Source: an uncultured Neomegalonema sp. (GTDB taxonomy: Bacteria > Pseudomonadota > Alphaproteobacteria > Rhodobacterales > Rhodobacteraceae). Taken from it: 33,525 nucleotides of DNA. Shown here in pieces: positions 16,482 to 25,277 of the stretch. How positions within the stretch are numbered: the stretch's first letter is position 1; each line of letters begins with the position of its first letter. The notes beneath the pieces are model-generated. The model was given only the letters and a program-made list of their open reading frames with translations. It had not been told where the DNA came from and searched no databases. Location: positions 1 through 33,525 of the forward strand of contig CALKIZ010000008.1 in the NCBI GenBank assembly GCA_937995735.1. Direction: 5' to 3'. The position numbers and the translations under genes are program-made.

Positions 16482-17311
16482 GCGCCAATGCCATCAGGAT
16501 GAAAGCGTCCTGCGGGCGAGAGCGTGAAAATCTCGCATCCGTCTTTGGTGACGCCAAGGGAGTGCTCGAACTGAGCAGAGAGTAATCCGTCTTTGGTAAC
16601 GGCTGTCCAACCGTCATTTTTGACTTTTGTATGCCGCTTACCAAGATTGACCATAGGCTCTACGGTAAAGATCATGCCTGCCCGCATTTTGGTTTGTTGA
16701 AGGTTATAGTGCTGGTCGCCCCGACCGGCCTCGTAGTGCAGAATGTTCGGAGGTTCGTGGAATTCGTGCCCCAAGCCATGGCCGCAAAACTCGCGCACGA
16801 CCGAGCATTTCTCGCTCTCGGCATAGGTTTGCATTGCGTGGGCTAGCTCGGCAAAGGTCGCGCCCTCTTTAATAACGCCAAGTCCGCGCATCAGCGTTTC
16901 ATGGGTGACGTCAATCAGGCGCTTTGCAAATTTCTTAGGCTCACCCGCAATATACATGCGCGACGTGTCCCCATGCCACCCGTCCAGAATACAGGTCACG
17001 TCTATATTGAGGATGTCACGCTCTTTAAGTGTCCGTTTTCCGGGGATGCCGTGACAAACGACTTCGTTGATCGAAATACAGCAGGATTTGGGAAAACCCT
17101 TATAATCGAGCGGTGCAGGCGTGGCCCCGTGGTCGATGATAAAGTCATGGACCAAGGTATTCAGCGCATCCGTCGTTACACCGGGTTGAACATGATCCGC
17201 AATCATATCAAGCGTTTCAGCCGCTAAACGTCCGGCTTTACGCATTCCCTCGAAGTCTTCCTCCGTGTGGATTTTGATGCCCTCGGGGGTACGCTCAACG
17301 CTATCTCTCAT
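16478..17311 (-). CDS. map: Type I methionine aminopeptidase
   Basis: A 277-residue cytosolic metalloenzyme that removes the initiator methionine from nascent proteins. All five metal ligands are visible: D104, D115, H178, E218 and E249. The N-terminal extension of about 15 residues before [16 protein letters not shown] is short. The gene is followed by radC with a four-base overlap, a common alphaproteobacterial arrangement. An essential function is expected unless a paralogue exists elsewhere. Confidence 0.95.
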   Translation of the reverse strand: MRDSVERTPEGIKIHTEEDFEGMRKAGRLAAETLDMIADHVQPGVTTDALNTLVHDFIIDHGATPAPLDYKGFPKSCCISINEVVCHGIPGKRTLKERDILNIDVTCILDGWHGDTSRMYIAGEPKKFAKRLIDVTHETLMRGLGVIKEGATFAELAHAMQTYAESEKCSVVREFCGHGLGHEFHEPPNILHYEAGRGDQHYNLQQTKMRAGMIFTVEPMVNLGKRHTKVKNDGWTAVTKDGLLSAQFEHSLGVTKDGCEIFTLSPAGRFHPDGIGA

Positions 17312-17362
17312 GTTCTTCGTCGTCTCCAGTTTGCGGTAATGTCGGGTATTGATCGCTGTGGA

Positions 17363-17971
17363 TCAACCCTGCAAGCGTTTTACTTCGGCCTGAAGTAGCG
17401 CAATTTGGTCATGTAAGTCACGAATGCTCGGTGCGATTTGGGCTTCGGAATAGCGCGGTGTGATATGAGCCGGACAATTCCATTCGAAGGCAGCGACCTT
17501 GAAAATCAGCGCATGTTCGACTTTCGCCCGATAGTTCGGAAGAGATAATTTTTCTGCAAGATCAGCGTCTTCTGCCAAATCGACTCGCATTGTGTGCACG
17601 AGGGCTTTGAGGCGGTGCTTATTGGCGTAATCCATAAAAAACAGCGAGGCGCGGTCGTCTGATTGCAGGTTTCCGACGGTTATGTATTGCCGGTTGCCAC
17701 GAAAATCCGCCATGCCCAGCGTGTTTTCATCCAAAACTTTTACAAATCCAATGGGGCCGCCGCGATGCTGGACATAAGGCCAGCCGGTTTCTCCAACGGT
17801 AGCCATGTAAAAACTGTCTCTTGCACCGATAAACGCGGCTTCTGCCTCGGTTATGGGATCAGGGCTTTCAGAGGCGCCCTCGTATCTTTCGTACATGGCA
17901 CGGCTGCCATGGGCTGTCTGCTCGGCTTTGACGTTGGGGGTGAAGGCGAGCTGATGATAACGGGCGGTCAT
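17363..17971 (-). CDS. Pyridoxamine 5'-phosphate oxidase-like flavin-binding protein
   Basis: A 202-residue split-barrel protein of the PPOX/FMN-binding class. The central region (about 40-115) with MATVGETGWPYVQHRGGPIGFVKV and FRGNRQYITVGNL resembles family members that bind FMN or F420-like cofactors and reduce unknown substrates. A short C-terminal coiled-coil-like helix (LHDQIALLQAEVKRLQG) follows. It is not the PdxH of vitamin B6 synthesis. It stands between sfsA and map on the same strand. Its stop lies in a stem-loop-like repeat (TTGATC 17349-17354 / GATCAA 17361-17366). Confidence 0.78.
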   Translation of the reverse strand: MTARYHQLAFTPNVKAEQTAHGSRAMYERYEGASESPDPITEAEAAFIGARDSFYMATVGETGWPYVQHRGGPIGFVKVLDENTLGMADFRGNRQYITVGNLQSDDRASLFFMDYANKHRLKALVHTMRVDLAEDADLAEKLSLPNYRAKVEHALIFKVAAFEWNCPAHITPRYSEAQIAPSIRDLHDQIALLQAEVKRLQG

Positions 17972-18002
17972 GGGAGCAATCCTATAGGCAAGAGGCGCGT
18001 TT

Positions 18003-18025
18003 GTGCCTTACTATAGAACAGGCAC
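18003..18025. repeat. Inverted repeat between PPOX-like gene and sfsA
   Basis: GTGCCT (18003-18008) and AGGCAC (18020-18025) pair perfectly around an 11-base loop, just after the sfsA stop. There is no U-tract. It could be a weak terminator or leader element of the PPOX-like gene. Confidence 0.25.
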
Positions 18026-18027
18026 GG

Positions 18028-18753
18028 TTATTCAGCCACGATTGGCAATGAGCGCGAAAGTGTGATTTCTGGTGCGTCTGCATCGGGGTCTGTAAAACCA
18101 CAGGCATAGCAGAGCGCTTCTACGCCAGCTTTTTGAGCCTCATGGAACGCTGCAACGTAATTGGGGTCGATGTCTTTGGCGGGACGAAACCGCTCACAGC
18201 CTGTCATCTGGACGACAAAAAGAACGACGGCGCGATGGCCTTCGGCTTTCATGGCCGCAAGATCGCCCATATGCTTCGCGCCGCGTTTGGTGACGCAATC
18301 GGGGAACTCAGCAAGCCCCGGTTCGCGCATCATGTGGACGTTTTTGACCTCCAAGTAACAATCCGCGCGTTTCTCTGCGGTGAGCAAAAAGTCGATGCGG
18401 CTGTTTTCGCGGTATTTTACTTCGGGTTTGACGTGATAGCCGGTCAGTTCAGGAATCTTTTCCGCAGCTAAGGCTTCCGCGACGAGTTTGTTCGGGCGGT
18501 TCGTATTGATCCCAGCAAGAATACCGCCCTCGATTTCAACAATTTCCCATGAATGGGCGAGTTTGCGTTTGGGATCGGAGGATTTTGACACCCATACCGT
18601 GATACCGGATGCGTTCAGGCCGAGCATTGAGCCGGGATTGGCGCAATGGGCGGTGATCTCTTCGCCCGTCTCCAACCGAATATCCGCGAGAAAGCGTTTA
18701 TAGCGCTGGATCAATGTTCCGCGCAAAAGAGGAGAGGGGAGCAGCATTGCCAT
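18028..18753 (-). CDS. sfsA: Sugar fermentation stimulation protein homolog (SfsA)
   Basis: A 241-residue SfsA protein: an N-terminal OB-like domain ([18 protein letters not shown], about 14-31; [11 protein letters not shown], about 36-46) and a nuclease-fold C-terminal domain with DFLL near 120 and YLEVKNVHM near 132-140, which supply the D-(D/E)-x-K residues of PD-(D/E)XK-like folds. It binds DNA in Escherichia coli; its cellular role is poorly defined. It is divergent from the CinA-like gene across a 67-base gap that must hold both promoters. Confidence 0.92.
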   Translation of the reverse strand: MAMLLPSPLLRGTLIQRYKRFLADIRLETGEEITAHCANPGSMLGLNASGITVWVSKSSDPKRKLAHSWEIVEIEGGILAGINTNRPNKLVAEALAAEKIPELTGYHVKPEVKYRENSRIDFLLTAEKRADCYLEVKNVHMMREPGLAEFPDCVTKRGAKHMGDLAAMKAEGHRAVVLFVVQMTGCERFRPAKDIDPNYVAAFHEAQKAGVEALCYACGFTDPDADAPEITLSRSLPIVAE

Positions 18754-18820
18754 TTCTTTCTCTGGAGGTCACGTCTTCAATAATGGCATAGAGAAGCCGT
18801 CAGCAAATGAAAGGTCCGCA

Positions 18821-19540
18821 ATGAAAACGGTGACCGCCGCGATCCTCGTGATCGGTGATGAAGTTCTGTCCGGGCGCACGCAGGATGCGAATACGCAGGT
18901 ATTGGCGAAAGCATTGGGCGCGATTGGTGTGCTGCTATGCGAAGCGCGGGCGATTGCCGATGATGAAGCCACAATAATCACGGCATTGAATGAATTGCGC
19001 GGGCGGTTTGATTATGTCTTCACGTCGGGTGGCATTGGGCCGACCCATGACGATATTACAGCGGAAGCTGTGGGTAAGGCATTCGGCGCACAGGTCACAA
19101 TACGCGATGATGCCCGCGTTTTGCTGGATGCGCACTATGGTGATGATATTAATGATGCGCGGTTGCGGATGGCGCGGATACCCGATGGCGCTGAGTTGAT
19201 CCCTAACCCTATCAGTATTGCCCCCGGTTTTCGGATTGAGAATGTTTTCATTATGGCAGGTGTCCCGCGCATCTTCGCCGTGATGTTGGATGCCGTGATC
19301 CCCACACTCGATAGTGGCGCTGTGGTCAGTGAGATCAGCTTGGCGTGTCCGCATGGTGAGGGCGTGTTGAGCGCGCCGTTGGCCGCTGTTGCTGCCAAGC
19401 ATCCCGATGTGGCCATAGGGTCTTATCCCCGCTTCAAAACTGGCGGGGGATTTGAAGTAACTGTCGTGGCACGCTGCGCCGATGCCGACGCGCTTGTTGC
19501 GGCAGAAGCCGATTTAAAAGCGATGCTCGCCGGATTTTAG
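18821..19540 (+). CDS. CinA-type competence/damage-inducible protein, MoaB-like domain only
   Basis: A 239-residue protein with the N-terminal MoCF/MoaB-like domain of CinA (AAILVIGDEVLSG at about 6-18; TSGGIGPTHDDITAEAVGKAFG at about 68-89). The C-terminal nicotinamide-nucleotide amidase domain of full-length CinA is absent, as in many alphaproteobacterial homologs. Relatives hydrolyse ADP-ribose or resemble molybdopterin-binding enzymes; the actual substrate here is open. Its last four bases overlap the convergent Nudix gene, an ADP-ribose pyrophosphatase candidate, which makes a functional tie worth testing. Confidence 0.88.
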   Translation: MKTVTAAILVIGDEVLSGRTQDANTQVLAKALGAIGVLLCEARAIADDEATIITALNELRGRFDYVFTSGGIGPTHDDITAEAVGKAFGAQVTIRDDARVLLDAHYGDDINDARLRMARIPDGAELIPNPISIAPGFRIENVFIMAGVPRIFAVMLDAVIPTLDSGAVVSEISLACPHGEGVLSAPLAAVAAKHPDVAIGSYPRFKTGGGFEVTVVARCADADALVAAEADLKAMLAGF

Positions 19541-20217
19541 CGCAGCGCCGAATAAAGGCCGAGAGCGGCAAGCGCTGGGCCGTCCACCAGATCGCCTTGT
19601 GAGATCAGAGCTTTCAAATCGGTGGGCGAGAAACGACGTGCTTCAGAGATTGCCTCATCGTCAAGGCCGCTTGCTTCAAAGGTTTCGATCTCTACGTGAT
19701 AGAGACGAGGCCGTGCGCCGAGACTTCCGGTATCGGGTTCGATTGTGCCGAGTTCCTTGATCGCCACCGCTTGCGCGTTCAGCTCTTCTTGTAATTCGCG
19801 CCTTGCGGCCTGTTCGCCGGTTTCGCCCACATCGCAAAATCCGCGTGGAATTTGCCAACGCCACCCGCGCACAGGATGACGGAATTCGCGGGTGAGAACG
19901 ATATCCTCGCCGATGGTGGGTAAAATCCAGACGCCTTCGGGCCTGTCAGGCGCATTAAAGACCCGGATATATCCGCCATAACTTCCGTCGGGCCGTTTCA
20001 CGACATCCCGAAGGATTGTGTAGTACGGGCTGTCGAAAATAACCCCAAGCGTTGTGCCGTCCTCACCGTATTCTGCGTAGTTTTCTGCCAAAGATTCGCG
20101 GGCGCGTTCGATTTCCGCTTCATCTAGGACCAGACCGAGGCCGTCTTCGTCTGACGAAGCGAACCAATCAGGGCGCTGTTTCATGAGGGCGCGGTAGGCT
20201 TTCATCCGGTCGATCAT
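19537..20217 (-). CDS. Nudix hydrolase, ADP-ribose pyrophosphatase-like
   Basis: A 226-residue Nudix enzyme. The box GFCDVGETGEQAARRELQEEL (126-146) is intact, with catalytic E141, E144 and E145; only the final Gly of the consensus is replaced by Asn. The upstream tract YGGYIRVFNAP and the RHPVRGWRWQIPRG lead-in are typical of ADP-ribose or sugar-nucleotide pyrophosphatases. In contrast to the first Nudix protein in this window (326-1030), it should be an active hydrolase. It overlaps the MOSC gene by four bases and lies in its operon. Confidence 0.87.
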   Translation of the reverse strand: MIDRMKAYRALMKQRPDWFASSDEDGLGLVLDEAEIERARESLAENYAEYGEDGTTLGVIFDSPYYTILRDVVKRPDGSYGGYIRVFNAPDRPEGVWILPTIGEDIVLTREFRHPVRGWRWQIPRGFCDVGETGEQAARRELQEELNAQAVAIKELGTIEPDTGSLGARPRLYHVEIETFEASGLDDEAISEARRFSPTDLKALISQGDLVDGPALAALGLYSALR

Positions 20218-20969
20218 GGGAGTACCTCAATTTGGTCATTCGGATGCACAAACCCTTCGCGAACGACGGAGCCGTAGACACCAACGCAGCCGCCATGCTG
20301 TGCGAGAACGTGTTTCAGTAAATCCGGCATCGCTTGGGCGGTGGCCGGATCGAGCGTTATCATCTTGCACCGTGCATCGCGGTCAGTCAGGGCAATTTCA
20401 ACCTGTTCACCAATGCGCAGTCGTTTTCCCACCAGTGAATCTTCAAAAAAGCCGCCTTCCTCTGTCCAATCAACATTGAAGTTCGCGCGGAACCGTTCGC
20501 CATCGAGTTTAGCGCCGGTTTCTTCGCTTAACTGCGCGACGGTTTGCTTGGATAGAAGTGAAATTGGCGTCACATCAACAAAATTTCTCGGAGAGTATCG
20601 CAGCGTCAACGTTTCATTGTCGCGAGCAGGTAAGCCAGCCACAAACAAATCATCGAGCGGCGCGATGATCCCTTCGGGTGTTTCGATGTCAATGGTGAAG
20701 GCTTCGTCGAGTGGTAGGTTGGGGTGAGAAGCTTCGGGATTGGATGGTTCTATTGTTCCATCATTATCTTTGAAGTGGGCTTTGTATCTGATCAGATCGG
20801 AATAATTTCGTGCGGTGAACCATGGAAATCTGGTGCTGCGTTGATCAGAGTGTATAGCATAAACACGGTCTCCGATGAGGCCGGAGTAACCGACGAATAC
20901 TTTATCCATCGCTTCACCCCGCATACTTTTCACGGGGTATCGCCAAACGCTGTCGATTTTGCCAATCAT
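20214..20969 (-). CDS. MOSC domain-containing protein
   Basis: A 251-residue protein with an N-terminal beta-barrel domain (VWRYPVKSMRGEAMDKVFVGYSGLIGDRVYAI, about 8-39) and a C-terminal MOSC domain that ends in GVYGSVVREGFV. The conserved MOSC cysteine is likely the one in DRDARCKM (about 197-204) near the sulfur-carrier site. Such proteins handle activated sulfur or molybdenum cofactor; related YcbX and mARC proteins reduce N-hydroxylated compounds. It is divergent from the FAD-linked oxidase with a 49-base gap. Confidence 0.82.
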   Translation of the reverse strand: MIGKIDSVWRYPVKSMRGEAMDKVFVGYSGLIGDRVYAIHSDQRSTRFPWFTARNYSDLIRYKAHFKDNDGTIEPSNPEASHPNLPLDEAFTIDIETPEGIIAPLDDLFVAGLPARDNETLTLRYSPRNFVDVTPISLLSKQTVAQLSEETGAKLDGERFRANFNVDWTEEGGFFEDSLVGKRLRIGEQVEIALTDRDARCKMITLDPATAQAMPDLLKHVLAQHGGCVGVYGSVVREGFVHPNDQIEVLP

Positions 20970-21018
20970 AAGACCCTCACTTTAACCGCATGGTAGAGCG
21001 CACCCACAGGAAAGGCCA

Positions 21019-22434
21019 ATGATGATGCTTGAAGAGCCGGATGAATTGTTGTTGTCCGACTTGCGGAATGTGGTTGGAGACAATGGATTTTCCAAAGCGA
21101 CTGAAGCGCACCTGACCGAGCGTCGCGGGCTGTTTAAAGGCGAGGCCGCGGTGTTGCTGCGTCCGAACAGCACTGAGCAGGTGGCCCAGATCGTAAAGTT
21201 ATGTGCAGCGGCGCGGGTCGGGATTGTTCCTTGGGGCGGAGGGACGGGTCTTGTCGGAGGGCAGGTCAAGGCTGATCCGCCGCGTCCCATTCTTGTGTCG
21301 CTCGACCGGATGCGGAATGTTCGTGATGTCTCGCCAGAGCAAAATACGATCACGGTTGATGCCGGGGTGACTTTGCAAACGGTGCAAAATACAGCCGCAG
21401 AAGCCGACAGGTTGTTTCCGCTTTCTTATGCCTCGGAGGGAACAGCAACGATTGGTGGCGGGCTTGCAGTAAATTCCGGTGGGCTGCAGGCAATCCGATA
21501 TGGGGTGGCCCGTGATCTTTGTCTCGGGTTGGAGGTTGTGACTGCCGAAGGGGAGATTTGGAACGGGCTAAGTTCGCTGCTCAAAGACAATACCGGTTAT
21601 GATTTGCGTGATCTCTATATTGGGTCAGAAGGCACGCTCGGGATCATAACTGCTGCTGTGATGCGTCTCTATCCGATGCCGCGCGCCAAGGCTTCGGCTT
21701 TTGTATCTGTGAGCGATCCGGCGGCAGCGGTGGATTTACTCAATCGGATACAAGATGAAAGCGGCGGTGCAGTCGCGGTTTTCGAATTAATGGCGCAACG
21801 CGCCGTAGATTTTGGATTAGCGTATCAACAAGGTGTCCGCCTGCCGGTTGAAACGCCGTCTCCGTGGTATGTTTTGGTAGAGCTTTGGGGCGTGGACCAA
21901 AGTGCTCTCGACAAATGGCTTATGACCGCTTTGGAAACTGCGATGGAACTTGGCAGTGTTTCTGATGCGGCGATAGCGTCAAGCGAAGCTCAGCGCCTTG
22001 CGTTTCGGGAATTGCGGGAATCTTTGTCTGATGCACAAACCTGTCAGGGGGGCAGTATCAAGCATGATGTTTCCGTTCCAATCGCCAAAGTGCCCGAATT
22101 TATTGAACGCGCCAATTCCGCAGTGACTGATTTGATTCCCGGTTGCCGTCCTGTGCCCTTTGGGCATCTTGGGGACGGTAATCTCCACTATAATGTCACA
22201 CAACCAGAAGAGTCTGATCGCGAGAGCTTCATCGCACGATGGGATGCAGTGAACCGCGTTGTTCATGACATTGTTGTCGAGTTGAACGGGTCCATTAGTG
22301 CCGAACATGGCATTGGCAGGCTTAAGCGCGAGTCACTCATTCAATATGGTGATAAGGTGAAGCTGTCTTTGCTTAAGCGATTAAAACAATCACTCGACCC
22401 TCAAGGCATCATGAATCCCGGCGCGGTTTTGTAG
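21019..22434 (+). CDS. FAD-linked oxidase, GlcD/D-2-hydroxyacid dehydrogenase type
   Basis: A 471-residue VAO/PCMH-type flavoprotein. FAD-binding blocks are PWGGGTGLVGG (71-81), YASEGTATIGGGLAVNSGG near 137-155 and IGSEGTLGIIT near 201-211. The C-terminal domain has the metal/substrate site PFGHLGDGNLHYN and the closing ISAEHGIGRLK. It resembles D-2-hydroxyglutarate or D-lactate dehydrogenases. AGGAAAGG precedes three consecutive ATGs (21019, 21022, 21025), any of which may start translation. It is probably a single-gene transcript. Confidence 0.9.
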   Translation: MMMLEEPDELLLSDLRNVVGDNGFSKATEAHLTERRGLFKGEAAVLLRPNSTEQVAQIVKLCAAARVGIVPWGGGTGLVGGQVKADPPRPILVSLDRMRNVRDVSPEQNTITVDAGVTLQTVQNTAAEADRLFPLSYASEGTATIGGGLAVNSGGLQAIRYGVARDLCLGLEVVTAEGEIWNGLSSLLKDNTGYDLRDLYIGSEGTLGIITAAVMRLYPMPRAKASAFVSVSDPAAAVDLLNRIQDESGGAVAVFELMAQRAVDFGLAYQQGVRLPVETPSPWYVLVELWGVDQSALDKWLMTALETAMELGSVSDAAIASSEAQRLAFRELRESLSDAQTCQGGSIKHDVSVPIAKVPEFIERANSAVTDLIPGCRPVPFGHLGDGNLHYNVTQPEESDRESFIARWDAVNRVVHDIVVELNGSISAEHGIGRLKRESLIQYGDKVKLSLLKRLKQSLDPQGIMNPGAVL

Positions 22435-22451
22435 AAGAGAAATTCAGGATT

Positions 22452-22484
22452 CTCAAAGAGAAACGCCCCGCATAGGCAGGGCGT
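22452..22484 (-). terminator. Candidate terminator downstream of apt
   Basis: On the minus strand ACGCCCTGC and GCGGGGCGT form a 9-bp stem (one U-G pair) with a CTAT loop, covering 22463-22484, followed by TTCTCTTT. The wobble pair would be a C-A mismatch on the plus strand, so the minus orientation is favoured. It lies 137 bases past the apt stop and also faces the end of the FAD oxidase gene. Confidence 0.55.
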
Positions 22485-22620
22485 AAATACTCGCTGGCAA
22501 CACATAACAAAACGGTAAACAACTAAGACATATACAGCGTCTATAATTGCCAGTTTTACACGTTAAATTCGGAATAATCGTTTCTTAAGACTACCTAGGT
22601 GCTAAATTTAAGCATTATAA

Positions 22621-23148
22621 TCACTCACCAGCGTAGCTGCACAAAGTGTGGATTGGCGTATCGAGTGTTTGCAAACGATTGCGCCCTCCTAAGTCCGGAA
22701 GATCGACAACGAAGGCAGATCCAACGACATCTGCTTTCAGACGTCGTATCAGTTTGATTGCGGCTTCAGCTGTGCCTCCAGTTGCAAGCAGGTCATCGAC
22801 AATCAAAACTTTATCATCAGGTTTTGCGGCGTCTTCATGCACTTCGACAATCGCTTCACCGTATTCGAGCTTATAGTCCTGTTCGATGGTTTTCCAAGGG
22901 AGTTTGCCCTTTTTGCGAACAGGGATGAAGCCCACTGAAAGCTGGTGGGCAATAGCGCCGCCTAAGATAAAGCCGCGCGCCTCGATCCCCGCGACATGAT
23001 CAATCCGCTGTCCCGTGAATGGGTGAAGCAAGAGGTCGATTGCCATGCGGAATCCGCGTGGATCGCCAAATAATGTGCTGACATCGCGAAACATGATTCC
23101 TTCATGCGGAAAATCAGGAATCGTGCGGATATAATCTTCAACTTTCAT
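22621..23148 (-). CDS. apt: Adenine phosphoribosyltransferase
   Basis: This cytosolic enzyme joins adenine and PRPP to give AMP. With the start at 23148 the protein has 175 residues, the normal size. The PRPP loop [13 protein letters not shown] is at 114-126, and the family block [14 protein letters not shown] is at 13-26. The frame is open to 23232, but the ATG at 23148 has AGGAAG in front and the extension would cross a perfect inverted repeat (23170-23197). It is downstream of mtnP on the same strand; MtnP releases adenine that this enzyme salvages. Confidence 0.94.
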   Translation of the reverse strand: MKVEDYIRTIPDFPHEGIMFRDVSTLFGDPRGFRMAIDLLLHPFTGQRIDHVAGIEARGFILGGAIAHQLSVGFIPVRKKGKLPWKTIEQDYKLEYGEAIVEVHEDAAKPDDKVLIVDDLLATGGTAEAAIKLIRRLKADVVGSAFVVDLPDLGGRNRLQTLDTPIHTLCSYAGE

Positions 23149-23169
23149 GGACTTCCTATCCATTGGTTT

Positions 23170-23197
23170 CACAAGCAACATTGTCGAGTTGCTTGTG
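23170..23197 (-). promoter_or_regulatory. Perfect 10-bp inverted repeat in the apt leader
   Basis: CACAAGCAAC (23170-23179) and GTTGCTTGTG (23188-23197) pair without mismatch around an 8-base loop. The stem ends 21 bases before the apt start, just upstream of its ribosome binding site. There is no U-tract on the minus strand, so it is more likely an operator or leader structure than a terminator of mtnP. Confidence 0.45.
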
Positions 23198-23288
23198 TTA
23201 TGCAATGCGCGTTTTACGAGAATACTCCGCATACACCTACGGGAGAGGTATTGTTGCGTAGATCAGATTTTATCGTAGGCGTTTTTTG

Positions 23289-24161
23289 TCAGAGAATACG
23301 TCCTGCCACGGCATCCAGCTTGGCAACAAGTGTTGCGTCGCGATGGTCCGGCGCTGTCATAATGGCGTATTCAAGCGCTCGATCACAACCGGATGGACAA
23401 ACAGTGCGCTCACCACCAAGGGAAGGCGCGACTTGCGCGATTAGAGATTTTGCGTTGGCACTGTTACCGGTCAAAACTTGGATGATAGAGGTTACATCGA
23501 CCTCGCCGTGGTCGGGATGCCAACTGTCATAATCTGTGACCATCGCCACTGTCGCATAGCAAAGCTCTGCTTCACGGGCGAGTTTGGCCTCCGGCATATT
23601 GGTCATACCGATAACATCGCAACCCCAGACCTCGCGGTACATTTTGCTTTCGGCCAATGATGAAAATTGCGGCCCTTCCATTGCCAGATATGTTCCGCCG
23701 CGATGGGCCGTTATGCCGCTGGATTTGCAAGCGGCTTCTAGAGCATTACCTAAGCGTGAGCATACAGGGTGAGCCACGGAGACATGCCCGACACATCCCG
23801 GTCCAAAGAATGATTTCTCGCGTCCAAAAGTCCGGTCGATGAATTGGTCAGTGATGACAAAATGACCCGGAGCCATTTCTTCTCTGAAAGAGCCGCAAGC
23901 GGATACGGAGATCACATCCGTCACGCCGATGCGTTTTAATGCGTCAATATTCGCGCGGTAATTGATGCTGCTGGGTGTTTGGATATGGCCGCGACCATGC
24001 CGGGGCAGGAATGCCATCTCGATCCCGTCGAGTGATCCACGCAAAATAGAATCTGAGGGTTTGCCCCAAGGCGTTTCAACTTCCACCCATTCCGCCCCTT
24101 TGAGGCCGTCAATATCGTAGACTCCACTGCCGCCGATCACACCGATCATTGCGTTTGCCAT
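23289..24161 (-). CDS. mtnP: S-methyl-5'-thioadenosine phosphorylase
   Basis: A 290-residue purine nucleoside phosphorylase family enzyme that splits methylthioadenosine into adenine and methylthioribose-1-phosphate. Visible blocks are IGVIGGSGVYD (6-16), PRHGRGH near 52-58, the substrate region AMEGPQFSSLAESKMYR and IGMTNMPEAKLAREAELCYA, and VTDYDSW near 220. The frame includes a TTG one codon earlier, but the ATG at 24161 follows GGGGAG at good spacing. It is the first gene of the salvage pair with apt. Confidence 0.93.
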   Translation of the reverse strand: MANAMIGVIGGSGVYDIDGLKGAEWVEVETPWGKPSDSILRGSLDGIEMAFLPRHGRGHIQTPSSINYRANIDALKRIGVTDVISVSACGSFREEMAPGHFVITDQFIDRTFGREKSFFGPGCVGHVSVAHPVCSRLGNALEAACKSSGITAHRGGTYLAMEGPQFSSLAESKMYREVWGCDVIGMTNMPEAKLAREAELCYATVAMVTDYDSWHPDHGEVDVTSIIQVLTGNSANAKSLIAQVAPSLGGERTVCPSGCDRALEYAIMTAPDHRDATLVAKLDAVAGRIL

Positions 24162-24251
24162 CAATCATTCTCCCCAGATTAATCTCGCGCAGACTTGCGG
24201 AAGAGGCCGGATGTTGCAACAGGTCTATTGGTAATAATATTGGTTCACCTC

Positions 24252-25277
24252 ATGATGGTTCTGAAAAAAATCGGATTCCTATGCGTTTGGTTGATTGTAG
24301 CCGGAGCCACGCTTGGGGTGCTGTTGGGATTTGGCGGAGGCTTTAGTCCGGTCTTGGATGCCATCGGATTCTTTCGAATCCATTTTGCTGTTTTGGCCAT
24401 AACGGGTAGCGCGTTGGCGTTTATGTTAGATCGTCACCGCGCGATGTGGATCGGTTTCGCTGCGGCGGCTGTGGCGGCTTTATCTCTTGGTCCTGTCTGG
24501 CGGTCAGTCGAACGCTCATCGGTCGAATTCGCCGAAACGCGCAGCGTGACTGTTATGACAGCCAATATTTTTGGAAGAAATAATCCTTCGCTCCATTTGA
24601 CCGCGAGTGTTCTGATGGCAGTCGATGCAGATATCCTGGCGGTGATCGAAGCGCCGCCTGATTGGTCAGAGCAGGGTGCAGTTTTGGCGCATCATTATCC
24701 TTTTTCGACGGTGCAAGCCAAAGCACGCAATGGCACGATCTTATTTTCAAAATTCCCGTTAGAGCGCGTCGAGACGGCTTTTGCATCGCCTGACACGCCC
24801 GCATTTGCGACAGCATTTGCTAAGATTGGACAGGGAGTTGGATTAGGAATCTCTGCCGTTCATCTGAGCTGGCCGGTTGTCGTCCGTGACGCTCAACGAA
24901 AACAGGTAACGATTCTCGGGTCACTCTTGCCTGCCGGGGCAAGATCGACGGTCTTGATGGGTGATTTTAATGCTGCTCCGTGGTCAACAGCAATGCGACA
25001 GGTGGAGATGAGAACAGGATTGTCGATGATTGGCGGTTTTCGCAGGACATGGCGCGGAGGCTATCCAAACCTGCTTCATTTCGCTGCAACAGGTTCGCTT
25101 TATGGAAACGAGATTCCGTCACTCCTCGGACATCACATTGATCATGTTTTGGTGTCACCGGATATTGGTATCGACGCGATAGAAACCTTCCCTTTGCCGG
25201 GGTCTGACCATCACGCCGTCTGGTCCAGAATTAATGTACCGGTACGGCCAACCGGACCCTTACTCGCCGGTGGCTGA
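24252..25277 (+). CDS. Membrane-anchored endonuclease/exonuclease/phosphatase family protein
   Basis: A 341-residue protein: three membrane segments in the first 90 residues (starting at IGFLCVWLIVAG, then FAVLAITGSALAFML, then AAAAVAALSL), followed by an EEP catalytic domain facing the periplasm. Catalytic features are TANIFGRNN, IEAP (acidic metal ligand), MGDFNA, HHIDHVLVS and the final SDHHAV. The frame is open from a TTG at 24195, but the ATG at 24252 starts just before the first membrane segment. Ribosome binding is weak for both. Substrates in the family range from nucleic acids to phospholipids. Its 3' end overlaps the recombinase-like gene. Confidence 0.85.
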   Translation: MMVLKKIGFLCVWLIVAGATLGVLLGFGGGFSPVLDAIGFFRIHFAVLAITGSALAFMLDRHRAMWIGFAAAAVAALSLGPVWRSVERSSVEFAETRSVTVMTANIFGRNNPSLHLTASVLMAVDADILAVIEAPPDWSEQGAVLAHHYPFSTVQAKARNGTILFSKFPLERVETAFASPDTPAFATAFAKIGQGVGLGISAVHLSWPVVVRDAQRKQVTILGSLLPAGARSTVLMGDFNAAPWSTAMRQVEMRTGLSMIGGFRRTWRGGYPNLLHFAATGSLYGNEIPSLLGHHIDHVLVSPDIGIDAIETFPLPGSDHHAVWSRINVPVRPTGPLLAGG

